Assembly (NCBI GenBank): GCA_029834535.1
Contig: JAQMWT010000667.1
Coordinates: forward strand, 124,001 to 188,000
From: Chrysophaeum taylorii
Lineage: Eukaryota > Sar > Pelagophyceae > Pelagomonadales > Pelagomonadaceae
DNA: 64,000 nucleotides
Direction: 5' to 3'
Part shown: positions 19,236 to 29,529 of the stretch, piece after piece
Layout: the number at the start of each line of letters is the position of its first letter
How positions within the stretch are numbered: the first letter of the stretch is position 1
Program-made: the position numbers and the translations under genes
Notes under the pieces: generated by a model
Databases searched by the model: none
Seen by the model: the letters and a program-made list of their open reading frames with translations, nothing else
Told to the model about the DNA's origin: nothing

Positions 19236-19267
19236 GCAACAACATCGAGCGTCATCAAGGTGGTGAG
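19018..19267. repeat. intergenic with (AAC)n microsatellite
   Basis: About 13 AAC units at 19203-19244, between the convergent amine oxidase and GDP-mannose dehydratase genes. No gene is recognised. Confidence 0.8.
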
Positions 19268-20356
19268 CTAACCATCGTTGCCGGCAAGGAGGTCGGCCAT
19301 ATCGGCGTCGACCATCTCCTCGCAGAGGGCCTTGAAGGTTGTCTTGGGAACCCAGCCGAGTTCCCTCTCAGCCTTGGCCCGGTCGCCGACGAGGAGGTCG
19401 ACCTCGGTCGGACGGAAGTACTTTGGGTCGACGCGCACAAGGACGCGGGACTCGTCGGCAGCGTCGACGCCGACCTCGTCCACCGAGCCCGGCTCGCCTT
19501 TCCAGAGAACGCGCATATCGACCCTAGCGAAAGCGACTTCGACGAACTCGCGAACGGTGTGACATTCGCCAGTCGCGAGGACGTAGTCGGAGGGCTCGTC
19601 GCGCTGAACCATGAGCCACATGCCTTCGATGTAGTCGCGGGCGTGGCCCCAGTCGCGCTTCGCGTCGAGATTCCCCAAAAATATCACGTCTTGCTTGCCC
19701 GTCTTCACGCGGACGACGGCGCGCGTGATCTTGCGGGTTACGAAGGTGTTGCCGCGACGCGGGGACTCGTGGTTGAAGAGGATGCCGTTGGTGAGGTGCA
19801 TGCCGTAGGCCTCGCGGTAGTTGACGATCATCCAGTAGGCGTACTGCTTGGCGACGCCGTAGGGCGAGCGCGGGTAAAACGGAGTAGTCTCGGACTGTGG
19901 AATCTCTTGAACTTTACCGTACAACTCCGAGGTCGAGGCCTGGTAGACCCGGCAGCTTTTCTCGAGGCCCGCCGACCGCACGGCGTTCAGGAGCCGGAGC
20001 GTCCCGGTGCCGTCGACTTCTGCCGTGTACTCGGACATCTCGAACGATACCTTCACGTGGGACATCGCCCCGAGGTTGTAGATTTCGTCGGGCTTCACCT
20101 TGACCACGATCTCGAAGAGGTTCGACGAGTCCGTCAGGTCACCGTAGTGCAGGAAGAGCCGCGTTGTGTCGCTGTGGGGGTCCTGGTAGACGTGATCGAG
20201 GCGGCCCGTGTTGAACGACGAAGACCGCCGGATGATGCCGTGGACCTCGTAGTCCTTCTTTAGGAGAAACTCCGTCAAGTACGACCCGTCCTGGCCGGTG
20301 ATGCCCGTGATCAGAGCCTTCTTGCGCTGCTGCTGCTGCTGCTGTTGCTGCGGCAT
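19268..20356 (-). CDS. gmd: GDP-mannose 4,6-dehydratase
   Basis: A 362-residue enzyme converting GDP-mannose to GDP-4-keto-6-deoxymannose, the first step to GDP-fucose. Motifs: NAD-binding [51 protein letters not shown], the catalytic STSELYGK, and [10 protein letters not shown] with the Tyr-x3-Lys pair, then [16 protein letters not shown] and [11 protein letters not shown]. The start (MPQQQ...) follows the in-frame Met at 20398 and is preferred because a poly-Gln run then directly precedes the Rossmann fold. Length is typical. No GDP-fucose synthase lies next to it. Confidence 0.96.
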   Translation of the reverse strand: MPQQQQQQQQRKKALITGITGQDGSYLTEFLLKKDYEVHGIIRRSSSFNTGRLDHVYQDPHSDTTRLFLHYGDLTDSSNLFEIVVKVKPDEIYNLGAMSHVKVSFEMSEYTAEVDGTGTLRLLNAVRSAGLEKSCRVYQASTSELYGKVQEIPQSETTPFYPRSPYGVAKQYAYWMIVNYREAYGMHLTNGILFNHESPRRGNTFVTRKITRAVVRVKTGKQDVIFLGNLDAKRDWGHARDYIEGMWLMVQRDEPSDYVLATGECHTVREFVEVAFARVDMRVLWKGEPGSVDEVGVDAADESRVLVRVDPKYFRPTEVDLLVGDRAKAERELGWVPKTTFKALCEEMVDADMADLLAGNDG

Positions 20357-20561
20357 GTTTATGATCTGGAACCCTTCGATGTACCGTGAATTCCTCACCT
20401 TTTTTCCAGAAGAAGTTGTAGATAAATAATTGCCGATGAATCACGCAACGGCTCCTTCGTTCCCCGCTTTTTGGGGAGGGAGGGAGGGAGGGAGGAGGCA
20501 TAAGTAATAAACCTACCCTACGTGCGCTGGCAGCCGACGGCACCAACAACTACTACGACTA

Positions 20562-22028
20562 TTGGACGCATGGGAAAAAAGAGAGGCCCTTATAGAAACT
20601 AGCGTTGGGTCCGGGATGTTCAATAAGGTGGTTTCAAGGCTCGCGTCCCTGTCTAAGACGCTGACGGTTGTGGAGAGCTCGTGTGGCGGGCTGATTAGCG
20701 CCTCGTTGATGAGCGTCCCCGGAAGTTCACGAGTCTACCGTGGCGGCACCGTCGCCTACGACACGAAGCGCGCCAAGAAGCTGCTCCTGGATGATGACGA
20801 GTTGCACGCGAGGTTGATCAAACCCGTCGTCATCTCTGACGACAACGACGACGAGGTCTCCGCGTACGTGAACTCGAAAAAGCACTGGAGCGGAGAGGCG
20901 GCCAAAGCCTACTGCGCCAAGGTGGGCACCGACTACGCGGTGGCGGAAGCTGGCGCGACCGGGCCTACGTTTCGCCCCGAGGGTCTTGAAACCGGCTTTT
21001 CGGTTATTAGCGTCGCCGACCGGAACGGACTCGTCGCGCAAAGAGTGGTGCGATCGACGCACAACGACCGCGAGCGGAATATGCGTCTTTTTGCCGACGC
21101 TGCCGCGACTCTGCTGTCCATCGCGATAGACGGTCGCCTAGACCGCGCGACGAAGAGCCGCGACGACAGAGCGCAGCTCGAGGCGTGGGAGCGCGAAGGG
21201 TCGTTCGTAGTCGTCAAGGGCAACAAAATGCTCGCCTCGGAGGACGACGGTGGCCTCGCGCGCCTGGCCGCCGCGCCACCGAATGGAACCAAAACTTTTC
21301 TAGGACTCGTAGACGACAAGCCGTACTTCAGCGTCGACGTCGACGACGCGTTCTCGGGCAAATTCGTCGACACCCGGACGCGCGCCCCGCTGCTGCCGGC
21401 TCTGGACGCGACCCTCGCGATCCAGGCTACGGCCTTGGCGACCTGGCAGCGCCGCTCGGCATGGTGCGCCTCGTGCGGCGGACCTACCGACCTCGTCAGT
21501 GCCGGCACGCGTCGAGAGTGCCGGAACTGCGGCGCCGTCGTCTTTCCGCGGCAAGACCCGAGCATCATCGTCGTCGTCGAATCCCGCTGCGGCTGCTACG
21601 CGCTCCTCGGCCGATCGCCCCGACACCCCCCCCTCGTCCACACCGCGCTCGCGGGCTTCGTGGAAGCTGGCGAGACCTTCGAAGACGCCGTCTCGAGAGA
21701 GGTCGAAGAGGAGACGGGCGTCGTCGTCGACGCGGGATCCGTTGCTTACCTCGGATCCCAGCCCTGGCCCTTTCCCCAGTCGGTCATGGTGGCCTTTTCG
21801 GCGACGGCCGACCACACCCAACCCCTCCAAGTTGACCCCGCCGAGCTCGAAGCGGCTAGATGGTTTGACCGGGACGCCGTCCGCGAGGCCGCGCGCGTTA
21901 CCGACGCCGCGGTCATGGACCCAAAAGTCGCCGACTCCATCCGACACCAGCACCCTGACCTCCGATGCATCATCCCCCCGCAAGGCGTCATCGCCCGCAC
22001 TATCATCGACGCCTGGCTCCACCGATAG
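20562..22028 (+). CDS. CinA-type NMN amidase fused to NudC-type NADH pyrophosphatase
   Basis: A 488-residue single-exon protein with two enzymes of NAD recycling. Residues about 27-190 form a CinA C-terminal (PncC) domain: VVESSCGGLISASL, VPGSSRVYRGGTVAYDTK, EAGATGPTF. In bacteria this domain deamidates nicotinamide mononucleotide to nicotinic acid mononucleotide. Residues about 245-485 are a NudC-type Nudix hydrolase: a zinc ribbon (CASCGG ... CRNCG near 301-325), the Nudix box GFVEAGETFEDAV then SREVEEETG near 365-387, and the NADH-pyrophosphatase signature SQPWPFPQS near 399. The second domain would release NMN(H) from NAD(H), and the first could consume NMN. No targeting peptide is obvious. 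Domain calls are firm; coupled action is inferred. Confidence 0.9.
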   Translation: MDAWEKREALIETSVGSGMFNKVVSRLASLSKTLTVVESSCGGLISASLMSVPGSSRVYRGGTVAYDTKRAKKLLLDDDELHARLIKPVVISDDNDDEVSAYVNSKKHWSGEAAKAYCAKVGTDYAVAEAGATGPTFRPEGLETGFSVISVADRNGLVAQRVVRSTHNDRERNMRLFADAAATLLSIAIDGRLDRATKSRDDRAQLEAWEREGSFVVVKGNKMLASEDDGGLARLAAAPPNGTKTFLGLVDDKPYFSVDVDDAFSGKFVDTRTRAPLLPALDATLAIQATALATWQRRSAWCASCGGPTDLVSAGTRRECRNCGAVVFPRQDPSIIVVVESRCGCYALLGRSPRHPPLVHTALAGFVEAGETFEDAVSREVEEETGVVVDAGSVAYLGSQPWPFPQSVMVAFSATADHTQPLQVDPAELEAARWFDRDAVREAARVTDAAVMDPKVADSIRHQHPDLRCIIPPQGVIARTIIDAWLHR

Positions 22029-22412
22029 TCCTGCTTATATAACTAGTGTTGTGCCGAGAGGAGGGCCCGGTCGTCCTCTTGTTGCGCGCAACTCAATACG
22101 ACCCCGGAGAAAGAAGCGAAGACAATTTTTTTGTACAGCTCTGGCGGCGCCGTGACGACGAGGGTCATGACGACGCTCTTTGTCGTCATCATTTTCGTGC
22201 CACTGCTGACCAAGCAACGACGTGTTTCTATCACCACTTCAACAGCCGTCCGAAAATTTGTTGTTTTACGTACAAATAGAAAATTACGAACTGACTGTGA
22301 CGACTCGTCAAAGGCCGGGGTGATGATGATCACTTCTCCAAGTGGTCTCGCGTTTCAACAAAATTTAGGGACCGCACCTGCTAGGGGCTGGCAACAGACA
22401 GACAGACAGACC

Positions 22413-22468
<56 letters not shown>

Positions 22469-22618
22469 GCACCCTAAGAAATAATAATAAGTGGCTGTCT
22501 GTCCGTATACGTCGGTGGCAACACTCGACCCCGGTCATCAATCATCACAACAACATAAAGAAGAAAAAAAAACGAGCAGGAAGAGGGTCAATGCGAGACT
22601 GATGATGAGTAGTAAATG
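22029..22618. repeat. intergenic with (CAGA)n microsatellite
   Basis: An almost uninterrupted ACAG/CAGA tract of about 80 bases at 22394-22469 lies between the convergent fusion gene and BBE-type oxidase gene. The rest shows no recognisable gene. Confidence 0.85.
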
Positions 22619-24286
22619 CTATAATTTCCAGGCTGCCGCCGCCGCGGGCTCCTCCGGGAGCGCCGCCAAAGGGGAGGAGGCAGTGACATCTTCTTCTTCT
22701 TTTTTTTTTCTGCTGGCAGCGGAAGAGACATTGTCCGAGCTACACGAGGTGGGGGTAGTACCATCCATGACTAGCTGCATCGGCGGGTCCGGGAGGGGGA
22801 TGCTCTTTTCGTGTCGAAAAAAGTCGGTGGGGTCCCAGTCTCGCTTGACCTGGCTTAGGCGCGACAAGCTAGGCCCGTAAACGAGGTCGAGAGTGTCCGC
22901 GTACTTGTCGGTATTATAATTGGTGTAGGAGCCGAGGATGGCCGCCGTGCGATCGGTCGCCAGGCTAAGGTTCGTGCCGAGGGCGTCGCAGGCCGCCTGG
23001 GGCTCGCCCGGGGCCGTGAAGCACTCCCAGTACCATAACCAGGAGTCGGCGTGGGGAAAGGCGGTGTCGTCTTTGGAGCAGTTGTAGAAGAACTCGAGGC
23101 ATATCACGAAGTGGGCGTCGAGCTCCTGCTTGGCAACGCGCTGGATTTCGAGGGCGTGGTGGATGAGGTCGTCCCCGACGCGGTCGACAAACCAGTTGTC
23201 CCCGGTCTGCGCGAGGTCGTTGAGCGGCTTGCTGTGGGTTTCGATGTGGTCTACGCCGGCCGTCTGCGCAAAGCATGCCGTCCGGACGACGACGGCCGCA
23301 CCACTTCTTATTTCAAAGTCGAGGCCGTCGCACGCGCGGTCGAGATGCCAGTTGGTATGATGAATCTGATTCGTCGAGGCGAAGGCCGACAGATAACGAG
23401 AAAAGGTGTCCGCGTCCTTCCTCGCGTTCCATTGGATCAACACTTGGACGTCGTCCGCGGCCGACGCGTGGGCCTCGACGCCCAACCTCGTGTCCTCCAG
23501 AGCAAACTCGAGAGCAAAGTGCTGCAGCCGTCGCAATACCGCGGCGGTGTCTCGAAGAAAACGGAAGAAGTATTGGATAGCGCCGGATGATTCGTACGCG
23601 TCTCCGAGGCGCAGCTCGACGTCGGTGACGACGCCAAAATTCGAACCGCCACCGCCGCGGAGCGCCCAGAAGAGGTCCGGGTTTTCGTCTCGGGACGCTC
23701 GTACGAGGTCGCCAGCGGCGGTGACGAGGGTCGCACTGAGCATGTTGTCGACGCCCAAGCCGTACGATCGACAGTAGTTGTGATTGATTCCGCCTCCCAA
23801 CAGAAAGCCGATCACCCCCACGTTGGGGCTCAAGCCGCCGGCGACGTAGCGGTCTAATTGCGCGTAGGCCTCGCCCCAGCGCACGCCAGCGCCGAGCACG
23901 AGCGTGTCGTGGCCGACCTCGATGCGCTCGAGGCGTTTCGTGGAGAGCACCGGGCCGTTCCAGCTCGAATAGGTGAGGTAGTCGTGGCCGCCGCCGTTGA
24001 CGCGAAGCGGGAGGCCGTGGTCTCGCGCGTATCGGATCGCGGCCTGGACGGCACTGGCGTCGAAGGGCTCGAGCACCGCACACGGGGGGCCCAGGTAACG
24101 GTCCGAGTGCCGGTTCCACAGCTCGAGATCCCCGCCAACCACAAGTCCATTGAATTCGAGGCCGGTCCAGTTGCAGGGTCCCCGAAAAACGAGCCGCTGC
24201 GTTCGTCGCACTTCCAGCCGTTCGCCGACAGCCAGCGTGAGGACTATGTTGATGGAGGAGGAGAAGGCAACAGTCATCTTGCCCAA
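22619..24286 (-). CDS. FAD-linked oxidase of the berberine-bridge-enzyme (BBE-like) family
   Basis: A 555-residue protein. A hydrophobic N-terminus (TVAFSSSINIVLTLA) suggests secretion. The FAD_binding_4 (PCMH) fold is shown by AVLEPFDASAVQAAIRYARD, VNGGGHDYLTYSS (with the His that can bind FAD covalently), GVIGFLLGGGINH and WALRGGGGSNFGVVTDVEL. A C-terminal BBE domain ends YADTLDLVYGPSLSRL then VKRDWDPTDFFRHEKSI. Such enzymes oxidise carbohydrates or alkaloid-like compounds, and the substrate is unknown. The last 50 residues are low complexity with an acidic run. Confidence 0.9.
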   Translation of the reverse strand: MGKMTVAFSSSINIVLTLAVGERLEVRRTQRLVFRGPCNWTGLEFNGLVVGGDLELWNRHSDRYLGPPCAVLEPFDASAVQAAIRYARDHGLPLRVNGGGHDYLTYSSWNGPVLSTKRLERIEVGHDTLVLGAGVRWGEAYAQLDRYVAGGLSPNVGVIGFLLGGGINHNYCRSYGLGVDNMLSATLVTAAGDLVRASRDENPDLFWALRGGGGSNFGVVTDVELRLGDAYESSGAIQYFFRFLRDTAAVLRRLQHFALEFALEDTRLGVEAHASAADDVQVLIQWNARKDADTFSRYLSAFASTNQIHHTNWHLDRACDGLDFEIRSGAAVVVRTACFAQTAGVDHIETHSKPLNDLAQTGDNWFVDRVGDDLIHHALEIQRVAKQELDAHFVICLEFFYNCSKDDTAFPHADSWLWYWECFTAPGEPQAACDALGTNLSLATDRTAAILGSYTNYNTDKYADTLDLVYGPSLSRLSQVKRDWDPTDFFRHEKSIPLPDPPMQLVMDGTTPTSCSSDNVSSAASRKKKEEEDVTASSPLAALPEEPAAAAAWKL

Positions 24287-24412
24287 CTAGACAGAGTACT
24301 CGCAAGTTACTTGGTGTTGAAAAATAATAATTGCGCTCAAATTGCCCTGACGCCCGATTCCCCGAATGCAATAGGGCCAACCAGCTTGGTATGACGTAAC
24401 GCTGTGCCCCTC

Positions 24413-25165
24413 TCAGGAGTTGGTCGAAAAAAAGATAGGGTCGCTTCGAGCAGCAGAGGCGGCGAGGTCGCGGATGTGCTGGAATTGGGCTCGGCGGTCG
24501 CTCGCGACTGTCGCGCGGTCCCGGGCGACCTTGGTCTTGCGGGTCTTCGACAGCCGGCGCTGGGTTTGCTCGTGGTTTGTCGGCTCGAGCGTGTCGGCGA
24601 TGGCCTGGCTGACGCGGACCTGCTGCTCGGCTCTCTGAGCCTCCTTGTCGCGCCGCGACACTTCGGCCTCGGCTTCGGCGAGGTCGCGCCACCGCCGATC
24701 CGCGTCTGCGAACGATTCCCACGTACTCATCTTCTCGAGCTCGGCGTGGACCTGGTCGAGGGGGTCGAGGCGCTTCGGGGGGGGGTCCGCCGCAACGGCC
24801 GGCTGCCGCTTGAGACGCACCTGTTCGCGGTAGGTCTCTCGGTACTGGCGCACTGTGGCGGCCTGCGCCTCCTCCGGAAGCGCGTCGACGTCTTCCTCGC
24901 GCATCCTCAGCACGCGCCTCACGTTCTCGCGCTGGTCCAAAGGAAGCGAGTCGAACAAAGACAGCGACCAGTCGATCTCGTCGTCTTCATTGATACTACG
25001 AGTAGTAGTCGTCGTATTATTTTTTGCCGGGGGGTCGTCGTCGTCGGGGACGGGGGCGTCGGCGTCGAAGTGCTCCCATCGCTTGTAGCCCAAGTCGTAG
25101 GTGTGCGCGGCGGCGGTCTTCGAAAGGTCGAACGACCCGTCGGCCGACACCTCCTGGACCTCCAT
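24413..25165 (-). CDS. unknown charged protein with N-terminal YKRWEHFD motif
   Basis: A 250-residue protein with no family I can name. Near its N-terminus, TYDLGYKRWEHFDADAP resembles the short YxxWDKFDVD motif found in some dynein-assembly and R2TP-associated proteins, which is only a hint. A Thr run follows, then an acidic stretch, and from about residue 110 a long charged helix (RQYRETYREQVRLKRQ ... AEAEAEVSRRDKEAQRAEQQ) predicting coiled coil. The Met at 25165 is chosen because Helitron copy 3 begins ten bases upstream (25176) and the extra codons come from it. Confidence 0.6.
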   Translation of the reverse strand: MEVQEVSADGSFDLSKTAAAHTYDLGYKRWEHFDADAPVPDDDDPPAKNNTTTTTRSINEDDEIDWSLSLFDSLPLDQRENVRRVLRMREEDVDALPEEAQAATVRQYRETYREQVRLKRQPAVAADPPPKRLDPLDQVHAELEKMSTWESFADADRRWRDLAEAEAEVSRRDKEAQRAEQQVRVSQAIADTLEPTNHEQTQRRLSKTRKTKVARDRATVASDRRAQFQHIRDLAASAARSDPIFFSTNS

Positions 25166-25175
25166 AATAATAAAA

Positions 25176-26197
25176 CAAGTGCAGGCCAGTAAGTTCACCT
25201 AGTCCCAATCTCTAACCCCAGTAAGTTCACCTGGTCAGTAAGTTCACCTAGTCCAAATCTCTAACCCCAGTAAGTTCGGCGTAAACCCACTCGTGCTCAC
25301 ACCCACTCCTTTGAGTCAAAGTTTGAGGTCGTCGCTCTCACCCCTTCCAATCCAAGCTGCTTTGATCCGCACGCGCCGCCAACCCTTGAGTTTACTCTAA
25401 AACCCCCAGTAAGTTCACCTGGCCTCAGCAAGCTCACCTGGTCACTCAGTTCACCTAGTCCCAATCTCAAACCCCAGTAAGTTCACCTGGTCCCAGTAAG
25501 TTCACTTACAGTGCGCGTGTAGACGCCGGGAGGGGGCTTATCGGTATTGCGCAGCACGTGTGGGGTAGGGTGGAGTCGTCGACTCAGAAGAGGATATCCT
25601 CGGGGTTGCCGATCGACAGAGAGCCACGTAGAGCTGGACGTGGCAGAAGACGGGCTTCGCCAAGAGGACGCCGACCTCGCGGGGCGTCTGGCCCTGGCTC
25701 TTGGTGATCGTTTGGCGTCGGCGGGCCTTAAGGGATACAGGTTGGAGGAGCCTCGGTGACAACGACACGATCGATCAAATATCTGGTACCGTTGCAGTGG
25801 CCGTGCGACGGGTCGAGGTTACGAAGACTTTAAGCTCGCGATCAAAGTCAGCATGCCGTTGGTTGTCAGGGAGTTGAAAACTCGACTGTAAAGAGCGAGG
25901 CGTCGTCTTCCGACCCAACCTAGTCGGCCGAAAAGAACTCCGACGCCTCGTCTCCGGGAAAAAAAGGCCGCGGTCACGCGCGCGTTGTCAGCACCGACAA
26001 CATCGTTTCGACGGGGCGTGAGAATGGCGCGCTGGCTAAAAGAGCCGCCGCGGGTCGTGGAAATAGTCTGCGAGGTCGCCGTAGACGGCTTGGAGGATCA
26101 CTGTCTGGCTCTCGCGCCTACCTGATCCTTACCCTAAATCGAGGGACAGACAAACAAACAAACAGACAGACAAACATCTGTCGATTAGTAGTTAGGA
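25176..26197 (-). mobile_element. Helitron-like element, copy 3
   Basis: Reverse orientation: CAAGTGCAGGCC at 25176 (its 3' end) to TAGTTAGGA at 26197 (its 5' end). It contains the least damaged helicase tail, encoding RRQTITKSQGQTPREVGVLL and then KPVFCHVQLYVALCRSATP on the minus strand near 25600-25710, plus RAILTPRRNDVV-type codons near 26000 in another frame. It is the inner part of the compound element 25176-26930. Confidence 0.85.
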
Positions 26198-26930
26198 TCA
26201 TCCCCCAGCCGGGTACAGCACCACCGCCTGGCTTCTTGGGCCCTGTCGAACAGCGGCTACGTAGCTACGGCACCGTCGCCGGCCTCGTCTTTGGTGCCTT
26301 CGGTGAGGCCAGCGCGGCGTGCCACGCTCTCGCCCAAACATGCGCAGAGCGCATCGCTGCGCGAACCTGGGTGACAAGCGGCTGCGCCAACTTCACAGAG
26401 GCAAAGGCGGCCCAAACTCGCCGCATCTACCGTGAGTGGGGGATCGCCAACGCATTAGGCCGGGCTCGCTGTGCCCTCACCGCCCTCACCCATGTCGCCG
26501 TCTCGGGGAACCCCACCCAGGCCGCCCGATCCCAGCAGGACGTCACCCTTCGTCGCACATACGTCCGGCGGCAGCATGCGTACGACCTACGGGCGGGGCC
26601 CGTCCTCTCTTCGCCTGCCCCACGCCTCGGCGATGACCCCGACTAGGTCCCGCGTACTTATCTCCGCCCGTCAGGCACATCCCTCATACCCCACAAACCC
26701 ACCCACATCCTTCATGCTCCCCACACACACCCCCCCCTTAGCAGTCGACATTTAAAGACAGACAAACAGACATGTTTGTGCTCCCCACACACACCCCCCT
26801 CTTAGCAGTCGACATTTAAAGACAGCATCCTTCATGCTCCCCACACACACCCCCCCTCTTAGCAGTCGACATTTAAAGACAGACAAACATACAGACAGAC
26901 AGACAAACATCTGTCGATTAGTAGTTAGGA
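26198..26930 (+). mobile_element. LINE-like fragments inside a second Helitron 5' end
   Basis: Bases 26200-26646 encode the last 148 or so residues of the LINE protein (GPVEQRLRSYGTVAGLVFGA ... RLGDDPD). Three LINE 3' tails follow, each ending CATTTAAAGACAG, the second and third strongly truncated. The stretch finishes with CAAACATCTGTCGATTAGTAGTTAGGA, a complete Helitron 5' end read on the minus strand. The outer Helitron therefore spans 25176-26930 with LINE material between two 5' ends. Confidence 0.8.
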
Positions 26931-27106
26931 TTATTTATGGTCGTCGCGTCACGAGGCGCTAGGTGCCAACCACCCAGGAGGGGTAAGAAGTGTCTCGTGT
27001 CATGTGGGTTCACATATCATTATGACGTCAGGAGAGAGTTCTTTTTGAATATAGGGTAAGCGTCGTGCCGTATTTTAGCGCCCCAGAGACAGAGCGATAG
27101 ATAGAT

Positions 27107-27775
27107 ATGGAGGGCGTCTACGAGGGCGAAACGGTGGACGGGATTCGGCACGGTTTCGGGGTCGTGCGGTTTGCCAACGGCGAGGTGTACGAGGGCGAGT
27201 TTCGGTGGGGGATGCGGGAAGGGCGCGGAAGATTGAGCGAGCGAAAAGGCAGATGCTCCTGCTACGATGGTGAGTGGAAGGCGTCGCAGAAAGATGGGAA
27301 AGGCGTCGAGACGTGGCCCGGAGGACTTTACGAGGGCGGGTTTAAGAAGGATGTGTTCGAGGGCGTCGGGGACTTGAAGTGCGCGACGCACGCGTACCAC
27401 GGGGCTTTCGTCGGCGGCGCCAAGCACGGCGCGGGTGCCGCCAAGTACGTGGACGGTGCCACGTACGATGGCGAATGGCGGGAGAATAGGTTTCATGGCC
27501 GCGGGACCTATGTGTGGGAAAGCGGGCGAATGTACGAGGGCCAGTGGGACCAGGGCCTGCGCCACGGGGTTGGGGTCCTCGTCGACCCTTCGGGCGAAAA
27601 GTACGAGGGGTCGTGGTGTCGGGGGTTGAGGCATGGGCAGGCAACGGTGCGGCGGCGGAACGGGCGGTGTCGCGACGGGGTTTTTAAGCACGACAACCTC
27701 GTCGTCTGGCAGGGCCAAGAGTACTACGGGGGGAATTCCCTAAAAAGTCCCAAATCCCTCACGAAGGGTAGGTAA
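27107..27775 (+). CDS. MORN-repeat protein
   Basis: A 222-residue protein built almost wholly of MORN repeats, about eight units of the form [69 protein letters not shown] and [20 protein letters not shown] proteins are elongated beta scaffolds, often binding membranes or building flagellar, basal-body or cytoskeletal structures. No other domain is present. Its stop codon TAA (27773-27775) shares its last A with the ATG of the next gene. Confidence 0.88.
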   Translation: MEGVYEGETVDGIRHGFGVVRFANGEVYEGEFRWGMREGRGRLSERKGRCSCYDGEWKASQKDGKGVETWPGGLYEGGFKKDVFEGVGDLKCATHAYHGAFVGGAKHGAGAAKYVDGATYDGEWRENRFHGRGTYVWESGRMYEGQWDQGLRHGVGVLVDPSGEKYEGSWCRGLRHGQATVRRRNGRCRDGVFKHDNLVVWQGQEYYGGNSLKSPKSLTKGR

Positions 27776-29529
27776 TGTCGCGTGATGATGATGATGGTGA
27801 TAAGGCGCGAGCGATGAAGAAAAAAGTTTTGGAGAAACGGAAGAAGAAGCTCGAGGGCGGCTCGAGGGCTGCTGCGAAACGCCGCAAGAAAAAGAAGACG
27901 AAGGAGGAGGCGACCGAGCCCGCGGGCGATCAGGAGGAAGTGGTTACGAAGGAACCCGCGGGCGATCAGGAGGAAGTGGTTACGAAGGAACCCGCGGGCG
28001 ATCAGGAGGTTTCGAAGAATCCCCCAATCGAGGAGGAGGAGGAGGAAGAAGAAGAAGATGAGATATTCGGATCGACGGGGTTCGAGGCGTTGCCTCTGAG
28101 CTGCACGCGGGCGGCGGTCGAAAAGATGGGTTTCTCGAAGATGACTAAAATACAAGAGCTCGCGATCCCTCCTTTGCTCGAAGGAAAGGACGTGCTCGCA
28201 CAAGCTAAGACCGGGAGCGGAAAGACGTTGGCGTTTTTGGTGCCGATGGTCGAACTGTTGTCAAAGGCCAAGTTCCAGCAGCGGAACGGGTTGGGGGGGC
28301 TGATAATCTCGCCGACCCGCGAGCTGTCGCTGCAGACGTTCGAGGTGCTCAAGGAACTAGAACCAAAGCAGTCGATCGGGATGGCGATGGGCGGAACGAA
28401 TCGGCGGAACGAAGCCGAGCGCCTCGAGAAGGGCGTGGCGATCCTGGTGGCGACCCCCGGACGGCTCCTAGATCACCTCCGGAACACGAGGTTTATTTTT
28501 CGCAATTTGCTGATGCTCGTTATAGACGAGACGGACCGGATTTTGGAGGAAGGGTTCGAGGACGATTTGAGGGGCATCATATCAATCCTCCCAAAGCACC
28601 GACAGACGGCCTTGTTCTCGGCGACGCAGACGCGCAGGATCGAGGACCTCGCTCGGCTCGCGGTCGCGAATCCCGTCTACGCGAGCGTCGCGAGCGAATC
28701 GTCGACGCGGAAAATCGACCAGGGATACGTCGTTGTGGACAGCGCGATGCGCTTCCGGCTCCTCTTTACCTTTCTCAAACGCCAAAAAAATAAAAAGATC
28801 ATGGTCTTCTTCTCCTCGTGCAACGCGGTGCGCTTTTACTCGGATTTGCTCAATTACGTCGACGTTCCGGTCGCGGACATCCACGGAAAGCAAAAGCAAG
28901 TAAAACGGACCTCGACCTTTTTCGACTTCAAAAAGGCCGAGACGGGGTGCTTGCTGTGCACCGACGTGGCCGCGCGAGGCCTCGACATCCCGGCAGTCGA
29001 TTGGATCATCCAGTACGACCCGCCCGACGACCCCCGCGAGTACATTCATCGCGTCGGTCGCACGGCGAGAGGGGCCAACAAGGCGGGGAAGGCATTGTTG
29101 TTTTTGATTCCCGAAGAATTGGGCTTCCTCAAGTTTCTCAGAGCGGCGAGCGTCTCGCTCCACGAGTACGAGTTTCCCGTCGACAAGCTAGCCAACGTCC
29201 AGACCGCGCTCTCCAATCTCGTCGAAAAGAACTATTACCTCCACAAGGCTGCGCGAGATGCCTACCGCTCCTATCTCCTCGCCTATGCCTCCCACGCCCA
29301 CAAGAACGTCTTCGACGTCCACAAATTGGACCTCAACGGCGTCGCCGCTGCCTTTGGTTTTGCCGTCCCGCCCCGCGTCGACCTCGACCTCTCCGTCCGA
29401 GGATCTGCGACCAAAAAGCGCCACCGCGAAACCCGCACCTCAAAAAAAACCAAGTCGGGCCACGCCTTCTCCGCAGACAACCCCTACGGCCTCAAGTCCA
29501 AAGACGACGCCCGCCAGTTCGCCCACTAA
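27775..29529 (+). CDS. HAS1: DEAD-box RNA helicase HAS1/DDX18
   Basis: A 584-residue nucleolar helicase of 60S ribosome biogenesis. After a Lys-rich basic tail and three near-identical repeats of [12 protein letters not shown], the core shows [10 protein letters not shown] (Q motif), AKTGSGKT (about 144), [28 protein letters not shown] (motif II near 250; DETD instead of DEAD), SATQT, the HAS1-specific [33 protein letters not shown] and HRVGRTARG. The C-terminal [20 protein letters not shown] and [13 protein letters not shown] fit HAS1. The first ATG overlaps the MORN stop; the Met at 27814 ([12 protein letters not shown]) is an alternative start. Confidence 0.93.
   Translation: MSRDDDDGDKARAMKKKVLEKRKKKLEGGSRAAAKRRKKKKTKEEATEPAGDQEEVVTKEPAGDQEEVVTKEPAGDQEVSKNPPIEEEEEEEEEDEIFGSTGFEALPLSCTRAAVEKMGFSKMTKIQELAIPPLLEGKDVLAQAKTGSGKTLAFLVPMVELLSKAKFQQRNGLGGLIISPTRELSLQTFEVLKELEPKQSIGMAMGGTNRRNEAERLEKGVAILVATPGRLLDHLRNTRFIFRNLLMLVIDETDRILEEGFEDDLRGIISILPKHRQTALFSATQTRRIEDLARLAVANPVYASVASESSTRKIDQGYVVVDSAMRFRLLFTFLKRQKNKKIMVFFSSCNAVRFYSDLLNYVDVPVADIHGKQKQVKRTSTFFDFKKAETGCLLCTDVAARGLDIPAVDWIIQYDPPDDPREYIHRVGRTARGANKAGKALLFLIPEELGFLKFLRAASVSLHEYEFPVDKLANVQTALSNLVEKNYYLHKAARDAYRSYLLAYASHAHKNVFDVHKLDLNGVAAAFGFAVPPRVDLDLSVRGSATKKRHRETRTSKKTKSGHAFSADNPYGLKSKDDARQFAH

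Noticed and set aside
23313-24722. 469-codon minus-strand frame over the BBE-type oxidase
   Set aside because: Same strand but another frame, Arg/Pro-rich, and without motifs; the oxidase frame is clearly correct.
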